Below are positions 8,127-15,526 of a stretch of 59,562 nucleotides of DNA, one piece after another. Position numbers and translations under genes: made by a program. A model generated the notes under the pieces. The model had not been told where the DNA came from. It ran no database searches and saw nothing but the letters and a program-made list of their open reading frames with translations. Position 1 is the stretch's first letter, and each line of letters opens with the position of its first letter. This DNA is from Hyphomonadaceae bacterium (GTDB lineage Bacteria > Pseudomonadota > Alphaproteobacteria > Caulobacterales > Aquidulcibacteraceae): contig JAIELK010000032.1 in NCBI GenBank assembly GCA_019753175.1, forward strand, positions 1-59,562, written 5' to 3'.

Positions 8127-8848
8127 CCCGCGATGTACTGCGCGCCATTCATGCTGATGGTGGCGCCGGTCATGAAGGCGCACTGATCCGAGGCCAGGAA
8201 CGACACCGCGTGCGCGATTTCCTCGGCCTTGCCAAGGCGACCAACCGGGATGCCGGCGATGATCTTCTTGAGCACGTCTTCCGGCACCGCGGCGACCATG
8301 TCGGTGTCGATGTAGCCTGGGCAGACGCAATTCACGGTAACGCCCTTGCTCGCGCTTTCCTGCGCCAGCGCCTTGGTGAAGCCGATCATGCCGGCCTTGG
8401 CGGTCGAGTAATTCACCTGGCCAACCTGACCCTTCTGCCCATTGATGGAGCTGATATTGATGATGCGGCCATAACCGCGCTCGCGCATGCCCTCGATCAC
8501 CGGGCGGGTCATGTAGAAGAGACTGTCGAGATCGACGCGGATGACATCGCGCCATTTCTCGGCGCTCATCTTGTGGAACAGCCCGTCGCGGGTGATGCCG
8601 GCATTGTTGACCAGCACGTCCACGGGCCCGCACTCGCCCACCACCTTGGCGATGCCTTCGGCGCACTGGGCTTCATCGCCCACGTCCCATTTGAACACCT
8701 TGATGCCGAGTTCCTTGGCGGTCGCCTCGGCGGCCTCGCTGTTGCCGGCGTAGTTGGCTGCGACCGCAAAGCCGTCCGCCTTGAGCCGCGCCGAAATCGC
8801 CTTGCCGATCCCCCGCGTTCCGCCCGTCACCAAAGCAACACGCGCCAT
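8123..8848 (-). CDS. phaB: Acetoacetyl-CoA reductase PhaB
   Basis: NADPH-dependent short-chain dehydrogenase that reduces acetoacetyl-CoA to (R)-3-hydroxybutyryl-CoA for PHA synthesis. It is 241 aa, the usual PhaB size. The Rossmann glycine motif is TGGTRGIG, followed by NNAG. The catalytic residues are S134, Y147 and K151 within ISSINGQKGQ and NYSTAKAG; that stretch and the ending MTGATISMNGAQYI are typical PhaB rather than FabG. The ATG is at 8848. The thiolase gene phaA is on the same strand about 1 kb upstream, separated by inserted material. Confidence 0.95.
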   Translation of the reverse strand: MARVALVTGGTRGIGKAISARLKADGFAVAANYAGNSEAAEATAKELGIKVFKWDVGDEAQCAEGIAKVVGECGPVDVLVNNAGITRDGLFHKMSAEKWRDVIRVDLDSLFYMTRPVIEGMRERGYGRIINISSINGQKGQVGQVNYSTAKAGMIGFTKALAQESASKGVTVNCVCPGYIDTDMVAAVPEDVLKKIIAGIPVGRLGKAEEIAHAVSFLASDQCAFMTGATISMNGAQYIAG

Positions 8849-8945
8849 CCTGCGTCCTCCCAATTCGTCTCATGCGAACTCGTCGCCGACACTTGCAAGA
8901 GTTCGCGCCGGTTGCAATAAGCGCCGCCGCATGAAGGAGGCGAAA

Positions 8946-9197
8946 ATGCCAAAGAATCGAAACCCCTTCGACCAGCCCTGCTCTTGAGGTCTCCTCGAAA
9001 CGCCGCAAGAGCTACCCGTCCGAAACCAAAGTGAAACGCGGCGACCGCGTCGTGCACGGCGATGTCGACCTCTCCGAAAAGCTCGGCCGCCGCGACCTCT
9101 GCCCCTGCGGTTCGCGGAGGTTGTTTCAAGCAATGCTGCCTGCCAAGCGGCCGCTTTCGATGGGGCGGAGCGCAAGCATTATCGGCGCGAGAAGTGA
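8946..9197 (+). pseudogene. Frameshifted SEC-C motif small protein
   Basis: Forward-strand remnant of a gene of about 82 codons. An AGGAGG site precedes the ATG at 8946, which reads [11 protein letters not shown] and then stops. Removing one base near the CCC at about 8976 continues as [17 protein letters not shown] and [18 protein letters not shown]. Removing one base at about 9114 yields [13 protein letters not shown], a complete SEC-C zinc motif. Removing one more at the TTT near 9148 gives [13 protein letters not shown] and a stop at 9195-9197. All three lesions are +1 insertions and the protein sequence is otherwise coherent. It is either a recent pseudogene or carries sequencing errors. 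Confidence 0.75.
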
Positions 9198-9202
9198 GGG
9201 CG

Positions 9203-9260
9203 GCGTCCCTTCTCCCGCTGCGCGGGAGGGGCGAGCGCAGCGAGACCGGATGAGGGGATG
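9203..9260. repeat. Intergenic palindromic repeat, copy 1
   Basis: Contains the perfect hairpin CTCCCGC-TGC-GCGGGAG (9212-9228), preceded by GCGTCCCTT and followed 18 nt later by CCGGATGAGGGG. The same modules occur in inverted orientation at 9777-9825. It has no T-run. This is a REP-like intergenic element; copy number elsewhere in the genome cannot be judged from this window. Confidence 0.75.
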
Positions 9261-9318
9261 CGCTTGGGTTCAGGGGAGCGCATTCGCGCTTCCGCTTTTC
9301 GCCCGGAGCGGCCATAGA

Positions 9319-9687
9319 TCAAGCGTGCGGCCGACGCTCTGCATCGGCTCTTATACGCGCCATTTCGTCGTCAAGCTGTTTGTCTCTCTGCGCATCTTGC
9401 TTCGCCTCGCGCCGCAACCAAGCCAGCGCTCCGTAGCCAACCAAGCAACCTGCCAGCACGGAAACCACGTTCCAGTAGCGCTGTTCAACCGTGCGCTTAC
9501 AATCAAGGAACGCAACGTACGCGTCGATAACTGCGTAATTTCGGGACGGCGCCGCGCCGCAATTCGCTGCGACCAGGGCATCCGGGAAACCAAAGCCATG
9601 CGAGATCAGCGACAGCGCAGCCAACGCAATCAGCGATACGCCGACCATTGTTACGGCGTCAGGTCTGGAAGAAAATCGCTCGACCAT
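9319..9687 (-). CDS. Hypothetical two-span membrane protein
   Basis: A 122-aa protein with two predicted membrane spans (about residues 13-33 and 70-90) and a charged C-terminal helix ([25 protein letters not shown]). The loop between the spans holds Cys in AANCGA and FLDCKR, possibly a disulfide in the periplasm. It starts at the ATG at 9687; a later Met in the first span is a less likely start. It lies between phaB and phaA, flanked by two inverted copies of a palindromic repeat, which suggests an insertion into the PHA locus. I do not recognise the family. Confidence 0.7.
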   Translation of the reverse strand: MVERFSSRPDAVTMVGVSLIALAALSLISHGFGFPDALVAANCGAAPSRNYAVIDAYVAFLDCKRTVEQRYWNVVSVLAGCLVGYGALAWLRREAKQDAQRDKQLDDEMARIRADAERRPHA

Positions 9688-9754
9688 TGCGCTGCAAACT
9701 ATCAGCGGTTGCTACGACCGTTAAGGGCCAGCCACAGAAATAACTCCTCAGCAC

Positions 9755-9830
9755 CTCACCCCGCAACCAGCGAAGCCCCTCATCCGGCCTTCGGCCACTT
9801 TCCCGCGCAGCGTGAGAAGGGACGCTGCGG
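9755..9830. repeat. Intergenic palindromic repeat, copy 2 (inverted)
   Basis: On the reverse strand it reads GCGTCCCTTCTCACGCTGCG followed by CGGGA, then GGCCGAAGGCC and CCGGATGAGGGG. This matches the copy at 9203-9260 module for module but points the other way. The two copies bracket the membrane-protein gene at 9319-9687. It follows the phaA stop codon, so it could also act as a 3-prime mRNA structure for phaA. Confidence 0.75.
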
Positions 9831-9861
9831 CTGCTTCAGCGCGCCAAACTGCCGTGTCTTG

Positions 9862-11034
9862 CTAGCGCTCGACACACAGGGCGATTCCCATTCCCCCGCC
9901 GATGCAGAGCGTGGCGAGGCCGCGGCTCTTGTTGGCGCGCTGCAGTTCGTACAGCAGCGTCGTCAATACGCGCGCGCCGCTGGCGCCAATCGGGTGGCCG
10001 ATGGCGATGGCGCCGCCATTGACGTTCACGATCGCCGGATCCCAGCCCATGTCCTTGTTCACCGCGCAGGCCTGCGCGGCAAAGGCTTCGTTGGCTTCGA
10101 CGAGATCGAGATCGGAGACTTTCCAGCCCGCTTTCTCCAGCGCCGCTTTCGATGAGGGAATGGGGCCAACGCCCATGATGCTCGGGTCGATGCCGCGCGA
10201 GGCCCACGAGGCGATGCGCGCCAGCGGCGCCAGCCCACGCTTCTTGGCTTCCTCGGCGCTCATCAGCACGAGCGCGGCGGCGCCGTCATTGATGCCGGAC
10301 GCGTTGGCGGCGGTCACCGTGCCGTCCTTCTTGAACGCTGGGCGCAGGCCCGCCGCGCCTTCGAGCGTGGCGTCGTGTTTGATGTATTCGTCGTTCTCAA
10401 CAATCGTGTCGCCCTTGCGGCCCTTGACGGTGACGGCGACGATCTCGTCCTTGAACTTGCCGGCCTTCTGCGCGGCGCTCGCTTTCTTCTGCGAGGCGGT
10501 GGCGAATTCGTCCTGCTGGGCGCGGGTGATCTGCCATTTTTCGGCGACGTTCTCGGCGGTGACACCCATGTGATAGGCGTTGAACACGTCGGTCAGCCCG
10601 TCATTGATCATCGTGTCCTTGAATTCGAGGTTGCCCATCTTCTGGCCGTTGCGCAGATGCGCGGCGTGGGGGGCAAGGCTCATATTCTCCTGGCCGCCGG
10701 CGACCACGATCTTGGCGTCGCCGGCCTTGATCTGCTGATAGCCGACCACCACCGCACGCAGACCGGAGCCGCACACCTGGTTGAGGCTCCAGGCCGGGGC
10801 TTCGTCGGGAACGCCGGCGGCGCGCGAGGCTTGCCGGGCTGGGTTCATGCCCTGGTTGGCCTGCAGCACTTGCCCCAGCACCACTTCGGAGACCTCCTTG
10901 GCGTCGACCTTGGCGCGCTGCAGCGCGCCGGTGATGGCCACCCGGCCCAGCTCATGCGCGGGCGTTGCAGCAAAAGAACCGTTGAAGCTGCCGACGGGGG
11001 TACGGGCGGCGGAGACGATGACGACGTCGCTCAT
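9862..11034 (-). CDS. phaA: Acetyl-CoA acetyltransferase (beta-ketothiolase) PhaA
   Basis: Condenses two acetyl-CoA to acetoacetyl-CoA, the first step of PHB synthesis; 390 aa, typical of biosynthetic thiolases. The acylated cysteine is C88 in NQVCGSG. The general-base His is H347 in [14 protein letters not shown], and the second active-site Cys is C377 in LCIGGGMG. The ATG at 11034 has GGAGCCTCCC immediately upstream and gives the standard [15 protein letters not shown] start. It is divergent from the PHA repressor gene phaR, with 177 nt between the two starts, so regulation by PhaR is likely. Confidence 0.97.
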   Translation of the reverse strand: MSDVVIVSAARTPVGSFNGSFAATPAHELGRVAITGALQRAKVDAKEVSEVVLGQVLQANQGMNPARQASRAAGVPDEAPAWSLNQVCGSGLRAVVVGYQQIKAGDAKIVVAGGQENMSLAPHAAHLRNGQKMGNLEFKDTMINDGLTDVFNAYHMGVTAENVAEKWQITRAQQDEFATASQKKASAAQKAGKFKDEIVAVTVKGRKGDTIVENDEYIKHDATLEGAAGLRPAFKKDGTVTAANASGINDGAAALVLMSAEEAKKRGLAPLARIASWASRGIDPSIMGVGPIPSSKAALEKAGWKVSDLDLVEANEAFAAQACAVNKDMGWDPAIVNVNGGAIAIGHPIGASGARVLTTLLYELQRANKSRGLATLCIGGGMGIALCVER

Positions 11035-11118
11035 GGGAGGCTCCTGATACAAAACGGGGGATTGGCGGTCCCTATCGCACAGTCGGGACGGGAAATCCAA
11101 GCTTGAGGCGGGCAAACT

Positions 11119-11132
11119 GCACCTCCAGGTGC
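11119..11132. promoter_or_regulatory. Candidate operator palindrome between phaA and phaR
   Basis: GCACCT-CC-AGGTGC is a perfect 6+6 inverted repeat in the 177-nt region between the divergent phaA and phaR starts. PhaR regulators are known to bind GC-rich, TGC-containing sites next to PHA genes and to repress their own gene. Assignment to PhaR is inference from position only. Confidence 0.4.
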
Positions 11133-11211
11133 GTGCTTTGTCTTGCAATGCGGCGAAGGAGGGAGGATTTTCCCGGGCAAAGTCTGCTTCGCAGGCGCGA
11201 GATCGGGTGAC

Positions 11212-11895
11212 ATGACAGTGGCGGATGCGAACGGTCGGACGACCGACGAGAGTGGAGGCGGCCAGACGGCCGATCCGGTCATTATCAAGAAGTACGCCAA
11301 CCGGCGGCTCTACAACACGGCGTCATCCAGTTACGTGACGCTCGACCACCTGTCCGAGATGGTGCGCGACGGCGTCGACTTCGTGGTCCAAGACGCCAAG
11401 AGCGGCGACGACATCACCCGCTCGGTGCTGACGCAGATCATCTTTGAACAGGAGAGCCGCGGGCAGGCGCTGCTGCCGGTGCAGTTCCTGCGCCGCATCA
11501 TCCGCTTCTATGGCGACCAGATGCAGGGCTTCCTGCCGCCCTATCTGGAAATGAGCATGGAGAGTTTCGCGCGCGCCCAGGAGCAGATGCGCGAGAACTT
11601 TTCACGTGCGTTCGGCGCCACCACGCCGTTGGCCGCGTTCGAAGAACAGACACAGCGCAACATGGCGATGTTCCAGCAGGCCATGAGAATGTGGACGCCG
11701 TTCGCGCAGAAGATGCCAGGAATGGCGATGCCCGACTTCAGCAAAATGCCGGGCTTCGGCGAAATGCCTGGCGCCGCCAATGTCATGGGCGCCCCCGAGG
11801 CCGACCAAGCGAAAGACGAAGAACTCGCCGAGCTGCGCCAACAGATGGCGGCAATGCAAGAGCAGCTGGAAGCGCTAGCGCGCGGGAAAAGCTAG
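11212..11895 (+). CDS. phaR: Polyhydroxyalkanoate synthesis repressor PhaR
   Basis: DNA- and PHB-binding repressor of phasin and PHA genes; 227 aa. The N-terminal PHA accumulation regulator domain is clear ([14 protein letters not shown], then SYVTLDHL and a second conserved block to about residue 120). It is followed by a Met/Phe/Pro-rich segment (about residues 160-200, with repeated [10 protein letters not shown]) and a C-terminal coiled coil ([16 protein letters not shown]). The ATG at 11212 was preferred over an upstream non-ATG start because family members begin close to the DNA-binding domain. It is divergent from phaA. Confidence 0.95.
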   Translation: MTVADANGRTTDESGGGQTADPVIIKKYANRRLYNTASSSYVTLDHLSEMVRDGVDFVVQDAKSGDDITRSVLTQIIFEQESRGQALLPVQFLRRIIRFYGDQMQGFLPPYLEMSMESFARAQEQMRENFSRAFGATTPLAAFEEQTQRNMAMFQQAMRMWTPFAQKMPGMAMPDFSKMPGFGEMPGAANVMGAPEADQAKDEELAELRQQMAAMQEQLEALARGKS

Positions 11896-11915
11896 CAGCG
11901 AGCGGGCATAGGCGC

Positions 11916-13334
11916 TTAGCCCCACACTGCCGGCCTGCGCGCCTTCCACGGCAGTTCCTTCTCCAGCTGACCAGCAAGCCGGAACAGCGTCGCTTCGTCG
12001 CCATAGCGGCCGGTGAACATCATGCCGATCGGCAGGCCGCTTTCGCTCTGCCACAGCGGCAGCGACATCGACGGTTGCCCGGTCATGTTGAACGGCGGCG
12101 TGAAGCCGAACGTGCGCGCCTGACGGCGATCGAACTCCTTCAGATCGTCCATCAGCGTGTCGAGAAAATCGACGCGCGGGACATTGGTTGACAGCACCGG
12201 CGTCAGCCACGCGTCCCAGGTTTCGAAGCGCGCCAGGATCTGGCGATTGATCAATCTGAGCTGTTGCCAGCCCCACATCGCATCCTGGCCGGAAATCCTT
12301 TTGCCGGCTTCATACGCGCGCCGCGCCAGCCCCTCAATATCGTCGCCTGGCTCGCGTCCGATGCGTTCAATCCAGCGCTTGATGTTGGCTGCGAAGTTGG
12401 ACGCGGAAACCAAGCCCTGCGCGCGGTAGAGCGCACGGTAGTCGATCCCCAATCCCTCCTCGCGCACATCATGACCAAGCGCACGCAGCGTTTGCGCCGT
12501 GCGCTCGAGCGCGGCTTGAACCTCTGGATCGATCGGCGCGCCAGAGGGCGTTTCGCTCGACCAGGCGATGCGCAGCTTGCCGGGCGTGCGCGACGCTTCT
12601 GCAAGATAAGCCCGCTCCTTTGAAGGATGGGCGTAAGGCGCGTTCGGTTCGGGATATCCCGTCGCATCCAGCATCGCGGCGCTGTCGCGCACGCTGCGCG
12701 AGACGACGTGATCGACCGAGAAGCCGATGGCGCGATCGGCGCTGTCGCCATTGGGATTGCGATCGCGCGTGGTCTTCAAGCCAACGAGGCCGCAGCAGGC
12801 GGCGGGAATGCGGATCGAACCCAAGCCGTCGCTCGCATGCGCCAGCGGAACCATTCCGGCCGCAACCGCGCTGGCCGCGCCGCCCGACGAGCCGCCGGAG
12901 ATGTGGTCGGTGTTCCATGGGTTGCGGCAGGGCCCAAGCCGCGCCGATGTCGTGACGCCCGGAATGCCGAACTCCGGCGTGTTGGTCTTGCCGACCATGA
13001 CCACGCCGGCGGCGCGATAGCGCTTCACCAATTCGCTGTCTTCACCGTCAGCGGCGATCTCAGCAAAGCGACTGCCAGACGTGCGCGGCCAGCCCTTAAC
13101 CTTGAGGCCGAGGTCTTTGATCAGAAACGGCACGCCCCGAAATGGGCCTTCCGGCAGTGGCGAAACCGCAGTCGCGCGCGCCTCGTCATAAGCCTTGTGC
13201 ACGACCGCGTTGAGCGCGCCATTGTGGCGCTCAATGCAGGCGATCGCCGCTTCGACCAGCTCACCAGGCGAGACCTCGCCCGTGCGCACGAGTTCAGCTA
13301 GGCCCAGCCCGTCGTAATCGGCATAGTTTTGCAT
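11916..13334 (-). CDS. Amidase (amidase signature family)
   Basis: Hydrolase of the Ser-cisSer-Lys amidase signature family; 472 aa, the usual length. The catalytic lysine is in VPFLIKDLG, the cis-serine in GGSSGGAA, and the nucleophile in DGLGSIRIPA. The last motif usually reads DGGGS or DTGGS, so the Leu is a small deviation. The substrate cannot be read from sequence; such enzymes act on carboxamides or on oligomers such as 6-aminohexanoate dimers. It lacks the GatA gene context. The ATG at 13334 was chosen over an upstream in-frame start. No signal peptide is seen, so it is cytosolic. Confidence 0.92.
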   Translation of the reverse strand: MQNYADYDGLGLAELVRTGEVSPGELVEAAIACIERHNGALNAVVHKAYDEARATAVSPLPEGPFRGVPFLIKDLGLKVKGWPRTSGSRFAEIAADGEDSELVKRYRAAGVVMVGKTNTPEFGIPGVTTSARLGPCRNPWNTDHISGGSSGGAASAVAAGMVPLAHASDGLGSIRIPAACCGLVGLKTTRDRNPNGDSADRAIGFSVDHVVSRSVRDSAAMLDATGYPEPNAPYAHPSKERAYLAEASRTPGKLRIAWSSETPSGAPIDPEVQAALERTAQTLRALGHDVREEGLGIDYRALYRAQGLVSASNFAANIKRWIERIGREPGDDIEGLARRAYEAGKRISGQDAMWGWQQLRLINRQILARFETWDAWLTPVLSTNVPRVDFLDTLMDDLKEFDRRQARTFGFTPPFNMTGQPSMSLPLWQSESGLPIGMMFTGRYGDEATLFRLAGQLEKELPWKARRPAVWG

Positions 13335-13385
13335 GCGTCGCTCCTGCCCGCGCAGGTTAGCGTTAATTCGCGTTTGGCATAGAGC

Positions 13386-13640
13386 ATGCAGCGCCAGAGC
13401 ATGGGCGATTTCCGCTCCGCCGATGCGATCGAAACAGACTTCGAGGAAGTCTGCGAACAACGTCGCGCCGATCGCCGCCAGCGTGACCGCCGCACGGGGC
13501 GGATGCGTCTCGATCCGCTATTCGCTGTTGTGCTTTTGCGCCACGTGGCGGAAGCGCAGTCGGGCGGCGCCTCGGGCAATTACGCTGTGGCTGACGCGCC
13601 GGTACCGGTAAAGGGACGCCAGCTCAACCTCCGTGCTTAA
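13386..13640 (+). CDS. Hypothetical small protein
   Basis: An 84-aa reading frame with strong C/G preference at third codon positions, like the neighbouring genes. The N-terminal half is highly charged (DFEEVCEQRRADRRQRDRR), followed by a hydrophobic segment (RLDPLFAVVLLRHVAEA) and a polar tail. An alternative ATG lies at 13401. It converges on the HTH gene, with stop codons 2 nt apart. The opposite strand is also open here but gives an Arg/Ser-rich translation typical of a shadow frame. No family is recognised. Confidence 0.5.
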   Translation: MQRQSMGDFRSADAIETDFEEVCEQRRADRRQRDRRTGRMRLDPLFAVVLLRHVAEAQSGGASGNYAVADAPVPVKGRQLNLRA

Positions 13641-13642
13641 TG

Positions 13643-13972
13643 TCACGCTCGTCTGCGGGTCTGTTCGAATTCTTCGATCCATCGGTCAATCGCATCGAGA
13701 CGGGACTCTATGCTCTCGATGCGCGCCACCGCGTCAGCACCCTCGTGCTGGTCGCGCTCGGCAACCCCGCTGCGCAGGGTTACTTCAACGATATCGACGC
13801 CCAACACCTGAGCAAAGGCGTTCAGCTCAACGGCGGTCGGTGCGCGCACGTTGGTGAAAACGCGATGGAGCTCCTGACGGTCGAGGCCGCTCGCCGCTGT
13901 GAGAGCAGCGCGATCCAGCGCCCGCTCGGCAAGCTTCGCGTCAAACCAAGCGGCGTCAAAAAACAGCGCCAT
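13643..13972 (-). CDS. Helix-turn-helix (Cro/CI-like) protein
   Basis: A 109-aa probable DNA-binding protein. Residues about 8-68 fit an XRE-type helix-turn-helix: WFDAKLAERALDRAALTAAS, GLDRQELHRVF, then PTAVELNAFAQVLGVDIVEV. The C-terminal part (about 75-109) is a short coiled coil (ARIESIESRLDAIDRWIEEFE), suggesting dimerisation. It starts at the ATG at 13972. Its targets are unknown. It is monocistronic as far as can be seen and converges on the small gene at 13386-13640. Confidence 0.75.
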   Translation of the reverse strand: MALFFDAAWFDAKLAERALDRAALTAASGLDRQELHRVFTNVRAPTAVELNAFAQVLGVDIVEVTLRSGVAERDQHEGADAVARIESIESRLDAIDRWIEEFEQTRRRA

Positions 13973-14135
13973 GCTTCACGTCCCGCCGATAAGCGGAGCG
14001 GCGCCGTTCGTGCAACGCCGACCACGGATCGCCCACCCATGCCCGAGAGCATCATTCCCCGATTCGCCCGCTGGTGCGACTTTGCAATCGCGCTAGCCAT
14101 TGGCATGTGGTGCCTCTGACCCGGGATCGTTTCGG

Positions 14136-14585
14136 TTAGTGCTGCCCGGCGAACTCGACGTCGCGCCGCGCCGATATGATGGTCACCACCACGCCGGCCA
14201 ACACGTCCAGCAACGCCGTCACCAAGATGATGAAGAACACGCTGGTGGCGAACGCCGGATGCAGCAGAAACTCGACCAGGCAGATGATGAACACCAGCAT
14301 CGAAAGCGCATGGTTGAAGATGGCCGCCGTGCCGGTTGAGGTTGACTTCAACAGCTCGACGAACAAGAGGATCAGCGCCAAGAGGATCAGCACGTCGCCG
14401 AAGGTGACCACCCAGACCGCGTCCGAGGCCATCGGAATGCGCATGAAGCCCGGGTCCGTGCTGGTCAGATGCGCGCGCACCGCAGCGCCGTCGTTGTTGT
14501 TGGCCGCCGTCGCGCCGAAAGCCCAAATATTGTAGATCAAGACAGGGATTAAGATCAGCGGAAAGACGTTGAAAATAGCCCCCAT
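14136..14585 (-). CDS. Hypothetical four-span membrane protein
   Basis: A 149-aa inner-membrane protein with four predicted spans: about residues 6-26, 58-82, 92-115 and 118-140. The first loop contains NNNDGAAVRAHLTS. The ATG at 14585 is preceded by AGGGGAA. It lies 86 nt downstream of the family 2 glycosyltransferase gene on the same strand, so it may be co-transcribed and act in the same envelope-polysaccharide context. No catalytic motif is visible and I do not recognise the family. Confidence 0.75.
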   Translation of the reverse strand: MGAIFNVFPLILIPVLIYNIWAFGATAANNNDGAAVRAHLTSTDPGFMRIPMASDAVWVVTFGDVLILLALILLFVELLKSTSTGTAAIFNHALSMLVFIICLVEFLLHPAFATSVFFIILVTALLDVLAGVVVTIISARRDVEFAGQH

Positions 14586-14671
14586 GATGTTCCCCTTATT
14601 GGATTGATCGTCTTGTCTTGCGCGTCGCGCGGAGATCGCCGCGAGATGGGTCGAACTGAATGGCAATCTGC

Positions 14672-15421
14672 TCATAGCTCGTCCACTCCCCCCGACAGCC
14701 TCGCCCGGCTCTGCAGCCACATCACGCCGAACAAATCCGACATGTTTGCGGCCAGGCGGCCCAGGTTGGTGTACTTGGACCGACCCGCGCCGCGCTGGCG
14801 ATGATTAACCTCTAAGAACTCAACTGCATAGCCTTCTCGCTGCATCAGCGCGGCCATGAAGCGATGCATGTGATCGAAGTACGGGAGCCGCAAAAAAGCG
14901 TCCCGTTTGAACACTTTGATGCCCGAGCCGCTGTCGTCGGCGCCGTCCTTCAGCGCCGCCTTGCGGACGCTATTGGCGATCCGAGAGGCCATCCGTTTGC
15001 TCCAGGAATCCTGCCGTTTGGCCCGCTTACCGCCCACCATGCCGAGATTGGAGGGCGCGTCCGGCCGGGTGAGCCGCGCCAGCAGTTTCGGCAGATCCGC
15101 AGGATCGTTCTGACCGTCGCCGTCCAGGGTGCCGACGATTGACGCGCGCGCGGCGTAAACGCCGGTGGAAACGGCGCGACTTTGGCCGGCATTGCGCCGA
15201 TGGCCAACGACGCGAAGCGCGGGCAACTCTGCTTTCAACGCCACCAGCTCGGCGCGTGTGTCGTCGCGGCTCGCGTCATCGACGAAAATCATCTCATAGG
15301 ATCGCCCATCAAGGGCGGTGGCGATCTCTCTGGCGAGGGCGGACGCGTTGCCGGCCTCGTCGTGGACCGGGACCACCACGCTGAACTCAATCGTCTCAGG
15401 CACGCCGCTCCCCGCGCTCAC
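14672..15421 (-). CDS. Family 2 glycosyltransferase (DPM1/ArnC-like)
   Basis: Cytosolic-face GT-A enzyme of 249 aa that probably transfers a sugar from a nucleotide donor to a polyprenyl phosphate. Motifs: FSVVVPVHDEAGN, MIFVDDASRDDT, then GTLDGDGQNDP (the DXD-like metal site) and SGIKVFKRDAFL. It lacks the two C-terminal membrane helices of ArnC/GtrB proteins. The start is GTG at 15421. It is divergent from the ArnT-like gene at 15527, so the two could work as a pair: one makes the lipid-linked sugar and the other uses it. The sugar is unknown. Confidence 0.9.
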   Translation of the reverse strand: MSAGSGVPETIEFSVVVPVHDEAGNASALAREIATALDGRSYEMIFVDDASRDDTRAELVALKAELPALRVVGHRRNAGQSRAVSTGVYAARASIVGTLDGDGQNDPADLPKLLARLTRPDAPSNLGMVGGKRAKRQDSWSKRMASRIANSVRKAALKDGADDSGSGIKVFKRDAFLRLPYFDHMHRFMAALMQREGYAVEFLEVNHRQRGAGRSKYTNLGRLAANMSDLFGVMWLQSRARLSGGVDEL

Positions 15422-15526
15422 AAAGGCGGCTCTTTAGCCGCTTCGCCCCCCGGAAGCGAGAGCACACCATGCCGGAAAAGCGCGGCAGACAAACCGGCTT
15501 CGGCTCTCTATGAACCAAGACTCCCC

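Noticed and set aside
7101-8666. 521-codon open frame on the reverse strand
   Set aside because: It overlaps the nudC end, the cation transporter and phaB and gives an Arg/His/Gly-rich translation without family features; it is a by-product of high GC content.
9031-10155. 374-codon forward frame across the phaB-phaA gap
   Set aside because: It strings together one fragment of the broken SEC-C gene, both palindromic repeats and antisense phaA; only the first part has meaning.
13386-13640. Reverse-strand frame 13298-13579 as a gene
   Set aside because: Its translation is Arg/Ser/Pro-rich and runs into the amidase start; the forward frame has better codon use.
13640-14119. 159-codon forward frame
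   Set aside because: The reverse strand encodes a coherent HTH protein with a coiled coil; the forward translation has no such pattern and begins within the overlap.
15182-15526. Upstream extension of the ArnT-like reading frame
   Set aside because: The 115 extra codons run antisense to the glycosyltransferase gene and do not resemble an N-terminus; the first span begins after the ATG at 15527.
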